Shown here in pieces: positions 1 to 8,729 of a stretch of 64,000 bases of DNA. Positions within the stretch are counted from its first letter, which is position 1; each line of letters starts with the position of its first letter. The notes beneath the pieces are model-generated. The model was not told the origin of the DNA, made no database searches, and worked only from the letters and a program-made list of their open reading frames with translations. The DNA is taken from NCBI GenBank assembly GCA_963835585.1, contig CAWIGF010000003.1, positions 124,001 to 188,000 of the forward strand. Reading direction: 5' to 3'. Position numbers and translations under genes: made by a program. This DNA comes from UBA10107 sp963835585 (GTDB lineage: Archaea > Nanobdellota > Nanobdellia > Woesearchaeales > UBA10107).

Positions 1-1
1 T

Positions 2-463
2 GGACATGACTTTATTCTGTTGTTGGGTGATGAATTTTTGATGAACACTAATCACCAGTCTTTTTTGGCAAATCATTTGAATGAAAATGCTTTTGTATCA
101 TGTGGTGTGGTGTATGTAGAAGATAAATCAAGTATAAGTAAAACATATTCAATTCTCTTTGACAAAGATTCACGAAGAATATTGAGATTAATAGAGAAGC
201 CAAGAAACCCGGCAAATAATTTGATGGGCACTGGTAACATATTGTTCAAAAGTAGTGTTTTTGATTATACAGAAAAAACTCCCATAAATCAAATCAGGGG
301 TGAAAGAGAGTTGCCTGATCTTATTCAATGCTTAATAGATGACGGGAAGAAAGTAACCTATCATCAATTGACATCCACATTTGTCAATGTAAATTATCCT
401 GTTGATATTGATAATGATATTAATGTAATTAACAAAATCTTATACAAGAACACTACTGTTTGA
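2..463 (+). CDS. Sugar-phosphate nucleotidyltransferase, 3' part
   Basis: This is the C-terminal part of a nucleotidyltransferase that would activate a sugar phosphate to an NDP-sugar in the cytoplasm, feeding the glycosyltransferases that follow. The frame is open to the left edge, so the true start and the N-terminal nucleotide-binding loop lie outside the window. The visible part begins with a hydrophobic strand ending in GDEF, the usual metal/substrate site region. It then shows an EKP motif (LIEKPRNP) and a GTGNILF segment, both typical of the glucose-1-phosphate thymidylyl/uridylyltransferase fold. No left-handed beta-helix is present at the C-terminus. The stop overlaps the next gene's possible TTG codon. 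The family is fairly sure; the sugar specificity is not. Confidence 0.7.
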   Translation, partial: GHDFILLLGDEFLMNTNHQSFLANHLNENAFVSCGVVYVEDKSSISKTYSILFDKDSRRILRLIEKPRNPANNLMGTGNILFKSSVFDYTEKTPINQIRGERELPDLIQCLIDDGKKVTYHQLTSTFVNVNYPVDIDNDINVINKILYKNTTV

Positions 464-471
464 GCATTTAT

Positions 472-1269
472 ATGAAAATATATAAGATAACTAATAAAGA
501 ATGGGAAGTTCCAGCTTTTTCATTTGATGAATTTTCAAACAAAAAATCAAAGTACTGTGTCTGTATACCTGTAATCAATGAAGGAGAAAGAATAAAAAAA
601 GAACTTGGAAAGATGCGTTCTATAGCAAGGAGTGCAGACATAATTATTGCTGACTTGGGAAGCACCGATGGATCTCTTAACCATGAATTTTTAAAAAAAT
701 CTGGTGTGAGAACTTTGCTCGTGAAAAATGGCCCTGGAAGATTAAGCGCCCAATTAAGGATGGCTTTGGCATATGCCATGCAGGAAAATTATGCTGGAGT
801 TATTTTTATTGATGGCAATAATAAAGATGATCCGTCAACAATACCTGATTTTATAAAAAAATTAGATGAAGGATTTGATTATGTTCAGGGATCTCGATTC
901 ATAAAAGGTGGTAAATCTGTAAACACACCTTTTATTAGGAGTTTTATAATACGATTTATACATTCGCCACTATTGTCTCTTTTTGCAGGAAAAAGATATA
1001 CGGATACTACGAATGGTTATAGGGCATTCAGTAGAAAAATGATTGTTGATAAAAGAATTAATCTATTTAGAAACATTTTTGTGACATATGAACTTCTATT
1101 CTATTCTACGTTGCGGGCAACTCAACTAGGATATAAAACAATTGAAATACCAGTTACTAGGGCATATCCAAAATCTGGAAAGACACCCACTAAAATAAGC
1201 CCTATAAAAGGATACCTCAACAATATGTGGTCCTCACTTAAATGTTGTTTTGGTTTCTATAATCCTTAG
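472..1269 (+). CDS. Family 2 glycosyltransferase
   Basis: This GT-A fold glycosyltransferase resembles dolichyl-phosphate mannose synthase and would move a sugar from an NDP-donor to a lipid or glycan acceptor at the inner membrane face. Visible motifs are CVCIPVINEGERI near the N-terminus (nucleotide-binding strand), ADLGSTDGS, the metal-site segment FIDGNNKDDP, QGSRFIKGG and TNGYRAFSRKM. A TTG at 460 overlaps the upstream stop, but the ATG at 472 is preferred. The gene follows the nucleotidyltransferase closely and is probably cotranscribed with it. No membrane helices are obvious. Acceptor and sugar are unknown. Confidence 0.8.
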   Translation: MKIYKITNKEWEVPAFSFDEFSNKKSKYCVCIPVINEGERIKKELGKMRSIARSADIIIADLGSTDGSLNHEFLKKSGVRTLLVKNGPGRLSAQLRMALAYAMQENYAGVIFIDGNNKDDPSTIPDFIKKLDEGFDYVQGSRFIKGGKSVNTPFIRSFIIRFIHSPLLSLFAGKRYTDTTNGYRAFSRKMIVDKRINLFRNIFVTYELLFYSTLRATQLGYKTIEIPVTRAYPKSGKTPTKISPIKGYLNNMWSSLKCCFGFYNP

Positions 1270-1310
1270 TACGCTTATGATTATTTGAAGAGAACAACTA
1301 TCTTGTCAGT

Positions 1311-1340
1311 TTAATTATTTTCATTATAGAAAATAATTAA
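1311..1340. promoter_or_regulatory. 30-bp palindromic operator, site 1
   Basis: A perfect inverted repeat: TTAATTATTTTC, six bases (ATTATA), then GAAAATAATTAA. It lies just upstream of a TATA box near 1351 and 38 bp before the flippase ATG. Related palindromes with the same spacing occur at 7277, 34801 and 50646, so it is probably a binding site for a dimeric regulator. Confidence 0.6.
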
Positions 1341-1377
1341 CCGAATCTTTATATAGTTTATAAAAACAAGCAATGAT

Positions 1378-2904
1378 ATGGCTTCATACACTAGGAAGAT
1401 AGTCCAAGGGACCGTTATAATCTCTTTATTGTCGGTTGTGATAGGTTTACTTGGGTACTCCATACGAATTATGCTGGCAAGAAACCTATCTGTCGAAGGA
1501 TATGGTTTATTCTATGCCGTAATGGCCTTTGTTTCGTTATTTATTGCATTTAAGAATATAGGGATGGGAAGTGCAATTGCACGATATATTCCTGTATTTC
1601 TTGCCAAAAAAGATCTAAAGAGCACGAAATATGCCATTCTGTCAACATTTACAATACAAGTCATTTTTACTGGAATAATAGCTATACTATTAATTATTTT
1701 TGCTCCTTTCTTTTCAACTCATTTTTTTCATACAACCGCCGCAACCACTGTTTTGATTTTTTTAGTTTTGAGTTTCTTTTTTTCCCTTTTTCAAGATGTC
1801 TTTTCTTATATTTTTACAGGCTTCCAAAAATCGTCTCTGATGAGTTTGCCCGAGCTATTCAAGAATACATTTATTCTTCTTCTTTTGTTTGTTTTCTTTA
1901 TGTTTAATAAAAGTGCAACCATCGCTGCACTTGCATATTGTATTTCGGCATTTACTCTTCCTTTCATATTTTCACTTGTTTTTATGAAATTATTCCCTAG
2001 TTTCATGAAGATAAAATCAGGGTTCAATCCATTGTCATCAATTAAATCATTCCTTAACTTTGACAAATCAGATGTTTTGATAAGAAAACTGAGAAATTTT
2101 GGATTTTTCATGTTCTTCAATACGCAAGGAGAGTTGATTATGGGATATACCGATGTCCTCGTTTTGACATTCTTTAGAACACTTGGAGAAGTTGGACTGT
2201 ATAATGCAGCGATACCACTAATAACAATAATTATGTTCTTCCCTTCCTCACTAACAAGCATTCTCATGCCTACAGTGTCAGAGATTTGGTCAAGGAATCA
2301 AAAGCAACTGCTTGCCGACGAGATTAAAAGAGTTCAGAAATATGCGCTAATTGCAGTTATTCCTCTGGCATTGTCCCTCTTCTCGTTTTCTGATGTTGCA
2401 ATACAGATTTTTTTCGGTTCAAAATATGTAGCTGCAAGTCTTGTTTTGAAGGTGCTTTCAATTGGAGCTATATTTAATACCCTTGCCGTATTAAACAAAG
2501 AAATATTGAATGGAATTGGAAAACCATGGATAAACAGCAAGATAGTATTCATTGCCTTGTTGTTTAATCTTATTTTGTGTTTGATATTCGTCCCACATTA
2601 CGGCATGATTGCTGCTGCGATATCGGTTAGCTTAGGATATGTATGCATACTTATTATGAATTCTATCCAAATACGAAAATACATAAAATCAAGGCTGCCC
2701 ATTACCATGTTTTGCAAGATATTCCTTGCAGGAATAGTATTTCTCTGTGTTATTCTTCCATTTAGGACATTGCAGATGGCATTATGGCTGAAGATTGGCG
2801 CTGCTTTGATTTTAGCCTGCATCATCTATGCACTTGCCTTATTTGTATTAGGAATAGTGACTGTTGACGAATTTAAATTAATGAGAAACAGATTATTTTC
2901 CTAA
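1378..2904 (+). CDS. Wzx-type oligosaccharide flippase
   Basis: A polytopic membrane protein of 508 residues with about 12-14 hydrophobic segments, matching the polysaccharide-biosynthesis (Wzx/RfbX, MOP superfamily) transporters in length and pattern. It would flip a lipid-linked glycan across the cytoplasmic membrane. It begins with a short basic N-terminus, and an early amphipathic stretch (LARNLSVEGYGLFYAVMAF) is typical of the family. A TATA box near 1351, about 27 bp upstream, implies a leaderless message, and a palindromic operator lies just before it. The 3' end overlaps the convergent GT9 gene by 12 bp. Its cargo is presumably the glycan built by the neighbouring glycosyltransferases. 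Confidence 0.85.
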   Translation: MASYTRKIVQGTVIISLLSVVIGLLGYSIRIMLARNLSVEGYGLFYAVMAFVSLFIAFKNIGMGSAIARYIPVFLAKKDLKSTKYAILSTFTIQVIFTGIIAILLIIFAPFFSTHFFHTTAATTVLIFLVLSFFFSLFQDVFSYIFTGFQKSSLMSLPELFKNTFILLLLFVFFMFNKSATIAALAYCISAFTLPFIFSLVFMKLFPSFMKIKSGFNPLSSIKSFLNFDKSDVLIRKLRNFGFFMFFNTQGELIMGYTDVLVLTFFRTLGEVGLYNAAIPLITIIMFFPSSLTSILMPTVSEIWSRNQKQLLADEIKRVQKYALIAVIPLALSLFSFSDVAIQIFFGSKYVAASLVLKVLSIGAIFNTLAVLNKEILNGIGKPWINSKIVFIALLFNLILCLIFVPHYGMIAAAISVSLGYVCILIMNSIQIRKYIKSRLPITMFCKIFLAGIVFLCVILPFRTLQMALWLKIGAALILACIIYALALFVLGIVTVDEFKLMRNRLFS

Positions 2905-3921
2905 TTTTTTAACAATTTCTTTCCATACTTGTCTGACTTGTATTTTTTTCATTACTGTTTTGCATCCTTTTTTGCATGGTTTACTATCGCATGGGCCACC
3001 AGCATGAGGTCGTGGTCTTATTTCCGTAGAATTTCTCCCAAATGGCCCCCATCCATAAAATGACGGACCACATAAAGCGATCAAAGGAACGTTCGTGGTT
3101 GTCGCGAGATGCATTATGCCGCTATTTTCCGAGAGCACTAAGTCAAGTTTTTCTATAAATGTGGCAACTTCTTCTAGATTCTCCTTTGAGAAGACATGTG
3201 TTTTTTCCTGATTTTTTAATTGACTTCTTATTTCTTTTATTCTTTTTTTGTTTAGGTTTGACCCGATAAAAATAATATCTGATTTGTATTTCTTCATTAT
3301 TTTATTTAATATCTGAACCCATTTCTTATTATCCCATGCTCGAATTATGTCCAAATCTCTCGGAAATATGACTCCAATTGATTTTTTTATTTTATTCTTC
3401 TTGAAAAATACTCCAACCTCTTTTCCATACTTTTTATTATTTGTCATTTTTTCAAGAGAAGGTTCTTTTACTTCAAATCCTATTTTCCTAAGAAGTTCAG
3501 CTTCGGCAAGTACTTTGTTTTTCTTTTTAGGATCAATGCTAATATCGTAAAGATTGTAATTTTTTTTGTTAAATCTGAATCCTGCAGAATATTTTCCAGC
3601 ATAATGTGCAAAAAGTGCTGTTTTATCAGATCCTGGATAGGCGTCTATGACCAAGTCATATTGTTTGGCAAGTATTACTGCGAGATTTGCCCATTTTTTT
3701 ATACTATTCCACATCCAACTAACTTCCTTGAAATTATCTATTTTACAAAATTTTTTCAATATTTCCTTGCTTACACTACGTGTATCTATCCATTGCATTG
3801 AATCTATTTTTGCATGTGGGATGTTCTCTCGAACAGTCTTGAATAATGGAACTGATAGAATTCCATCTCCTATTCCAGGTCCAGTAATTATCAAAACTGT
3901 TTTTATGTTTGAAATGTCCAT
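2893..3921 (-). CDS. Family 9 glycosyltransferase (heptosyltransferase-like)
   Basis: A GT-B fold enzyme of the GT9 family, whose best-known members add heptose to bacterial LPS. The N-terminal Rossmann half opens with ITGPGIGDGILSVPLF. The C-terminal half holds the donor-site signature LSENSGIMHLATT followed by LIALCGPS. Near the C-terminus is a Cys-rich stretch (CDSKPCKKGCKT), also seen in other GT9 proteins. A TATA box at about 3943-3953 gives a leaderless start at 3921, separate from the GT4 pair upstream. GT9 is uncommon in archaea, and this is one of four copies in the window. Confidence 0.82.
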   Translation of the reverse strand: MDISNIKTVLIITGPGIGDGILSVPLFKTVRENIPHAKIDSMQWIDTRSVSKEILKKFCKIDNFKEVSWMWNSIKKWANLAVILAKQYDLVIDAYPGSDKTALFAHYAGKYSAGFRFNKKNYNLYDISIDPKKKNKVLAEAELLRKIGFEVKEPSLEKMTNNKKYGKEVGVFFKKNKIKKSIGVIFPRDLDIIRAWDNKKWVQILNKIMKKYKSDIIFIGSNLNKKRIKEIRSQLKNQEKTHVFSKENLEEVATFIEKLDLVLSENSGIMHLATTTNVPLIALCGPSFYGWGPFGRNSTEIRPRPHAGGPCDSKPCKKGCKTVMKKIQVRQVWKEIVKKLGK

Positions 3922-3981
3922 TTTAATAAAATTGGGAGAAAGGTATATAAAGCTTTTTAGGATTTGTTGAGTCGATGGTGC

Positions 3982-5100
3982 TTATTTCATGATTTCTTCA
4001 ATAAATGGCTTCTTGAACTTCTTATAATCTACATCTTGCTCATGTTTCTTGCAATTTTCTTTTATTCTTTTGTAAAGTGTTTTATTTGCCCATAGACTTA
4101 TAACCCCTCTCTTAATAGATTGCACATTATCTTTGACGACCAAACCAGCTCCAAATTTATTTACCCAATAAGTGTGCTCTCCCGAATCCGTAACAATTGT
4201 TGGGACTCCACAAGCTATGTATTCGAAACATTTTATTGATGATATTGTTTGCGAAGCTAAGCAGTTTCTGCTTGGCATGATAAGTATATCTGATCCTTTG
4301 CAATAAGATATTGCTTTTTCGTGATTCATATATCCAGTAAAAACTATATTTTCGTCGTTGTTTGCTATTTTTTTTATTTTTTCAAAATCAGGACCACCAC
4401 CAATTAAAACCATCTTTATTTTATTCTTTTTTTCTTTGTTTATTTCTTGGACTGCTTGTATTGCCATATCTATTCCTCTCCACATTTCGAACCCACCAAG
4501 ATATGTAATTGTAGAGTTATTGAACATTCTCTTCGGCTTTATTTTTTTTATAGTGTTGACATCGGCTCCATTAGGTGTATAAATGACATTTTTTGTATAA
4601 CTTGTGTATCTGTTGTAAAGCCATTTTGATGTGATGAATGTTTTTGTAGAAAATTTTATATTAATATATTCCATCACTTTCGCTATTTTGTAGTATACTT
4701 TCCTGAAGATGTTCACATTATTTATGGGAAGTTGTGCATCAATAACAATTGTATATACACGTTTACCGAACATTCTCAATATTGGAACAATATGGCATTG
4801 AAAGAAGGGTGGTCCATGAATCAGAATTACATCGTAACAAAGAATATATGGTAACATTAATGTTGAAACCAAAGAATACCAAATGTAATCAAAAATATTT
4901 ATTATTTGTTCATTTCCCCACTTTCCCTTACTTATTTTTGGTATTTTTATTTTTCTCACCCTGTTTTCATCAAATTTATAAGAAAAGGACGGCTTTGTTT
5001 TGCTTTTGAAAATAAGGGTAGTCATAGGCTGAGCCATGCCAAAAAATTCTTCTACGTGAGTTGCTGCATGAAGGCCAAATATTTTCAGACGTTTTTTCAT
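3982..5100 (-). CDS. Family 4 glycosyltransferase
   Basis: A retaining GT-B glycosyltransferase of 372 residues. The N-terminal domain begins with a basic strand ending in GLHAATH. The C-terminal donor domain shows IYTPNGADVNTI, TYLGGFEMWRGIDMAIQA, and an EX7E-like region (SSIKCFEYIACGVPTIVTDSG). It would add a sugar to a lipid-linked or surface glycan from the cytoplasmic side. Its ATG overlaps the stop of the upstream GT4 gene (ATGA), so the two are translationally coupled. Specificity cannot be told. Confidence 0.82.
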   Translation of the reverse strand: MKKRLKIFGLHAATHVEEFFGMAQPMTTLIFKSKTKPSFSYKFDENRVRKIKIPKISKGKWGNEQIINIFDYIWYSLVSTLMLPYILCYDVILIHGPPFFQCHIVPILRMFGKRVYTIVIDAQLPINNVNIFRKVYYKIAKVMEYINIKFSTKTFITSKWLYNRYTSYTKNVIYTPNGADVNTIKKIKPKRMFNNSTITYLGGFEMWRGIDMAIQAVQEINKEKKNKIKMVLIGGGPDFEKIKKIANNDENIVFTGYMNHEKAISYCKGSDILIMPSRNCLASQTISSIKCFEYIACGVPTIVTDSGEHTYWVNKFGAGLVVKDNVQSIKRGVISLWANKTLYKRIKENCKKHEQDVDYKKFKKPFIEEIMK

Positions 5101-6071
5101 TTTTTAATTTCCTTTACCAATTCAAAAAATGTCTTTCTGAATCTCTTTATGCTCTCTTCTTTCATGTATTTTTTTGCAATAATTTTTGCCTTTTTTCCAA
5201 GAACTTCTTTTCTATTAGATTCATTCAGCCAATTTATGGCCTTTATTATTTCAGAAACGGTTGGTTTTATGATTAATTTTTTGTCTAATTTTTCGACAGC
5301 TTCTTTTGCCCCGCAATTCTTGGAAATAATTGGCGCGAATCCCGCAGCCATTGCCTCAATTATATTCATTCCAAAAGGTTCAGTTCTTGCAGGATTTACG
5401 AATATACTACATTTCTTGAGATATTCCTCTGGATGGTCTGTCCAACCTGTTAATATTATTTTACTATCGTCAGGGATGATTACATCTTTCTTTGGCCCTA
5501 TTAAGTATAATTTATTTGATTTTTTAATTTTTTCAAAAGCTTCAATTACAAGATCACTTCCTTTTTGCTTTCTTATGGCACTTAAACCATGTGCGATATT
5601 TCCAGAATTATAATTTGCATTTACTTTGAAGAATTTTTTATTAATTCCTGGATTAACGACAAAATTTGGAACGTCTATGTACTTTTCCGAAATATCTTTT
5701 ACATATTCTGAATTTGAAATTACGCCATCAATATGTTTTATGTACCATTCATATAACTTTCTCTTTATTCCTTTAGATTTTGGAAATACATCCTCAAAGA
5801 AATTATCACAATTGAGAATGATTATCTTTGAGTTCTTTTTTTCCCTTATAATGGCAGGAAGAATACATGTTATGCCTTCAAGCAAATAAATATCAGATCT
5901 TGGTATAGTGAATGCGTTGAATGTAGCTAATATTTGGTGTACAAATGGACTTGCATCTCTGAAATTATTTATCAGAAAAGCAGGAATGAATGGGTGTTGA
6001 TCTTTTGTTATGGAATCAGCCCACTCTTTGTGCATATGGTGTGGTCCCCAATATATAAATGACGTTTTCAT
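5097..6071 (-). CDS. Family 4 glycosyltransferase
   Basis: A second GT-B (GT4) glycosyltransferase of 324 residues, first gene of the pair. The donor-binding half is well preserved: VVNPGINKKFF, a lysine region at GLSAIRKQKGSDLVIEAF, LTGWTDHPEEYL, and an EX7E motif in EPFGMNIIEAMAAG. A TATA box at about 6085-6097 lies 15-25 bp upstream of the ATG, so the message is probably leaderless. It is divergent from the GT2 gene at 6249. The sugar is unknown. Confidence 0.84.
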   Translation of the reverse strand: MKTSFIYWGPHHMHKEWADSITKDQHPFIPAFLINNFRDASPFVHQILATFNAFTIPRSDIYLLEGITCILPAIIREKKNSKIIILNCDNFFEDVFPKSKGIKRKLYEWYIKHIDGVISNSEYVKDISEKYIDVPNFVVNPGINKKFFKVNANYNSGNIAHGLSAIRKQKGSDLVIEAFEKIKKSNKLYLIGPKKDVIIPDDSKIILTGWTDHPEEYLKKCSIFVNPARTEPFGMNIIEAMAAGFAPIISKNCGAKEAVEKLDKKLIIKPTVSEIIKAINWLNESNRKEVLGKKAKIIAKKYMKEESIKRFRKTFFELVKEIKK

Positions 6072-6248
6072 TTTATATGATAATATTTATATACTTCTTT
6101 ATAATGTTATTGATTAATATGTTTCGTGATTTGCTTGAGTTCCCATTGAATAAACTAAATGCTGTTGTACATGGATTTTTTCTATTTTATTTTGAAAAAT
6201 ACTTAAACATACAGTTCTTATTGGTGGTAGGTGATCTTAAACAAAAAA

Positions 6249-7187
6249 ATGGTTAACCCTATAATTTCAATAGTAATTTTAAACTGGAATGGAAAGAGGC
6301 ATCTTAAGGCATGTTTGGATTCGATTTATTCTCAGACATATCAAAATTTTGAAATTCTTTTTGTCGATAATGCAAGTACTGACGACTCTGTGGATTTCGT
6401 AAAGAAAAACTACTCGGATGCACGTATTTTGAAGAACAACAAAAACTATGGATTTGCCAAGGGAAATAACATCGGAATAAAAAAAGCAAGAGGAAAGTTT
6501 ATTTTAATATTAAACTATGATACCAAACTAGATAAAAATTTCCTAAATGAAATTCTCAAACCAACAAATGATGGAAGAATAGGGATGGTTTCTTCAAAAA
6601 TATTACTCATGGATAAAAAAAAGGTGGACACAATTGGATTGAAGCTTTTCGTTTCTGGTTTGGCAAAGGATGTCAAAAATGAAAAAGAAAAATCTCTTAT
6701 TGTTGCTCCTTCTGGCGGTGCTGTTTTATATAGAAAAAAAATGTTGGATGACATAAAACAAAATGGAGAATATTTTGATGAAGATTATTTTCTTTATGCA
6801 GAAGATCTTGATCTTGGTTTGCGTGCACGTCTTCGTGGATGGAATGTTGCATATGCAAAAAATGCACTGGTTTTGCATGTTCATTCAGCAGCTGTAAAAA
6901 AAAGTACATCTTTTAATCAACTTCTTGGCCATAGAAATTTAATATGGACTATGATAAAGGATTTTCCAAATTCAACTCTTTTGAAATACTGCATACCAAT
7001 TCTTATTATGCAAGTAGCTGATATACTTTATTATTTCATAAAACTAAAGCCAATTCTTATTTTACGTATTAAGTTGTCTGCATTAGCGGGAATTAGCAAG
7101 ATGTTGAAGAAAAGAAAATTAATACAAGGAAGAAAAAAGATTCCCCCCTCTGATTTTGAGAAATTATTGGTAAAAAGATTGATTTGA
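6249..7187 (+). CDS. Family 2 glycosyltransferase, rhamnosyltransferase-like
   Basis: A GT-A enzyme of 312 residues similar to bacterial rhamnosyltransferases and galactofuranosyltransferases. Key segments are SIVILNWNGKRHL at the N-terminus, LFVDNASTDDS, a DxD-like ILNYDTKLD, and the acceptor/base region EDYFLYAEDLDLGLRARLRG. A hydrophobic patch near the C-terminus (YCIPILIMQVADILYYF) suggests membrane association. The start is placed at ATG 6249, which has an AGGTGATC Shine-Dalgarno-like sequence upstream; a GTG at 6231 is the alternative. It probably builds part of the same glycan. Confidence 0.83.
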   Translation: MVNPIISIVILNWNGKRHLKACLDSIYSQTYQNFEILFVDNASTDDSVDFVKKNYSDARILKNNKNYGFAKGNNIGIKKARGKFILILNYDTKLDKNFLNEILKPTNDGRIGMVSSKILLMDKKKVDTIGLKLFVSGLAKDVKNEKEKSLIVAPSGGAVLYRKKMLDDIKQNGEYFDEDYFLYAEDLDLGLRARLRGWNVAYAKNALVLHVHSAAVKKSTSFNQLLGHRNLIWTMIKDFPNSTLLKYCIPILIMQVADILYYFIKLKPILILRIKLSALAGISKMLKKRKLIQGRKKIPPSDFEKLLVKRLI

Positions 7188-7276
7188 GTTCATTTGCAGT
7201 TTCTTGTATGTCTGATTTAGCCTTTTTTTGATCTTTTTGGGTAGAAAACCAACGTAAAGTGCACAGAAGAGTTAGC

Positions 7277-7306
7277 TTAGATATTTACCATATAGAAAAT
7301 AATTAA
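7277..7306. promoter_or_regulatory. 30-bp palindromic operator, site 2
   Basis: The right half is GAAAATAATTAA, identical to site 1. The spacer is CATATA, and the left half TTAGATATTTAC matches the site-1 half in 9 of 12 positions. It lies about 25 bp before the TATA-like ATATATTTAAAA that drives the methyltransferase gene at 7368. Confidence 0.5.
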
Positions 7307-7367
7307 TACAATATTTTGAAGTTTCTTTTAGATATATTTAAAAACAAAAAGTTTTGTCTTTTTAAGT

Positions 7368-8009
7368 ATGGGTGCAGATGCTTATTTCAAGTCTAGATTC
7401 ACATCAACATCATCGCGTAATGTTTTTTGGAGATTATTCTGTCAGTGGCTGAACAAGAAGTTCATCAGCAATGATTCCATTGTTCTTGATGTAGGTGCAG
7501 GTTATTGTAATTTCATTAATAACATTTCCGCGCGTGAAAAGCATGCTCTCGATCAATCTCCAGAAATAAAAAAGTACGCTGGCACCGGCGTACATGTTCA
7601 TATTCAGAAATCAATAGAACTTGGCAATCTACCTAAAAATCATTTTAATGTAGTGTTTGCTTCAAATTTTTTCGAGCATCTTTCTGAGAATGAACTTCCT
7701 GCGACAATGAATATTTTGCGGAAAGTAATGAAGCAAAATTCTTTACTTATTGCGCTACAGCCAAATTATTATTATTCCTATAGAAATTATTTTGACGACT
7801 ATACACATAAGAAGGTTTTTTCCCATGAAAGTTTTAGAGATTTCCTCACAGCAAATGGATTTGAGATAATATATGAGAAAAGAAAATTTCTACCATTCTC
7901 ATTTAAATCAAGATTCCCGAAACCGACTTTTTTGATGCAACTTTATCTCTCGCTTCCATTTAAACCATTTGCAAAGCAGATGTTCTTTGTTGCACGGAAG
8001 AGGGATTGA
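7368..8009 (+). CDS. SAM-dependent class I methyltransferase
   Basis: A small methyltransferase of 213 residues with the SAM-binding motif I SIVLDVGAGYCNFINNI, an acidic residue after strand 2 (ALDQSPEIK) and motif IV VVFASNFFEHL. It would methylate a small molecule, sugar or lipid-linked glycan in the cytoplasm. It is followed after 2 nt by a GT2 gene, and together they form a two-gene unit, so a role in glycan capping or lipid modification is an inference. TATA and palindromic operator lie upstream. Confidence 0.75.
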   Translation: MGADAYFKSRFTSTSSRNVFWRLFCQWLNKKFISNDSIVLDVGAGYCNFINNISAREKHALDQSPEIKKYAGTGVHVHIQKSIELGNLPKNHFNVVFASNFFEHLSENELPATMNILRKVMKQNSLLIALQPNYYYSYRNYFDDYTHKKVFSHESFRDFLTANGFEIIYEKRKFLPFSFKSRFPKPTFLMQLYLSLPFKPFAKQMFFVARKRD

Positions 8010-8011
8010 CT

Positions 8012-8722
8012 ATGTGGAACCGAAAAAAAGTTTCTGTTGTTTTCTCGACTTACAATGAAAAGGATTCAATAAAAAAAACAATAGAAGATTGTTTTGCAAC
8101 GGGCATAGTGGATGAGGTAATTGCCATTAATAATAATGCGGAGAAAGGAACTGATGAAGAAATAAGAAAGACAAAAGCAAAACTATTCCATGAATATAAT
8201 CAAGGGTATGGGTATGGGTATCAAAGAGCACTAAAAGAATCGACGGGAGATATAATTATAATGACTGAACCAGATGGTACTTTTTCTGCGCATGATATAT
8301 TAAAGCTTCTTTCATACTCTGATGATTTCGATGTTGTTCTTGGAACAAGAACAACAAGTGCTCTTATTACTAAGGGAGCAAATATGGGGCTTTTACTGAA
8401 ATGGGGAAACTGGGCTGTTGCAAAGATGATTGAATTACTTTTCAATACGACGCATCTGAGTGATGTTGGATGCACAATGCGTCTAATCAAGAAAAAAGCG
8501 CTAAAGAAGATACAATCACAATTTACAGTTGGTGGGTCTCATTTCGGTCCTGATTTCCTATTGCTTGTAATTACAAATAAAATTTCATTTGTAGAAATTC
8601 CTGTTCATTATAATAAACGAGTTGGCAAATCGTCCGTGACTGGAAGTTTCGCGAAGACACTAATACTAGGGATAACTGTTTTTTTCTTCGTTCTGAAAAA
8701 ATGGGTGCTTCGGGTTTTCTGA
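8012..8722 (+). CDS. Family 2 glycosyltransferase, dolichyl-phosphate sugar synthase-like
   Basis: A GT2 enzyme of about 236 residues resembling dolichyl-phosphate mannose/glucose synthases. Motifs are VSVVFSTYNEKDSI, EVIAINNNAEKGT, a GYGYGYQRAL turn, the metal site MTEPDGTF, VVLGTRT, DVGCTMRLIKKKAL and the conserved IPVHYNKRVGKSSVTG near the C-terminus. One hydrophobic helix ends the protein. ATG 8012 starts two bases after the methyltransferase stop; a TTG at 8006 would overlap it. The stop lies only 7 bp from the convergent stop of the long glycosylation operon. Confidence 0.83.
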   Translation: MWNRKKVSVVFSTYNEKDSIKKTIEDCFATGIVDEVIAINNNAEKGTDEEIRKTKAKLFHEYNQGYGYGYQRALKESTGDIIIMTEPDGTFSAHDILKLLSYSDDFDVVLGTRTTSALITKGANMGLLLKWGNWAVAKMIELLFNTTHLSDVGCTMRLIKKKALKKIQSQFTVGGSHFGPDFLLLVITNKISFVEIPVHYNKRVGKSSVTGSFAKTLILGITVFFFVLKKWVLRVF

Positions 8723-8729
8723 TTCTATT

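Noticed and set aside
3982..6071. Long plus-strand open frames across the GT4 genes
   Set aside because: They are low-complexity Phe/Ser-rich frames opposite well-matched glycosyltransferases, and have no ribosome sites.
8203..8222. Short tandem repeat GGGTATGGGTATGGGTA
   Set aside because: It codes for GYGYGY in the GT2 enzyme, a normal motif in this family, not a regulatory repeat.
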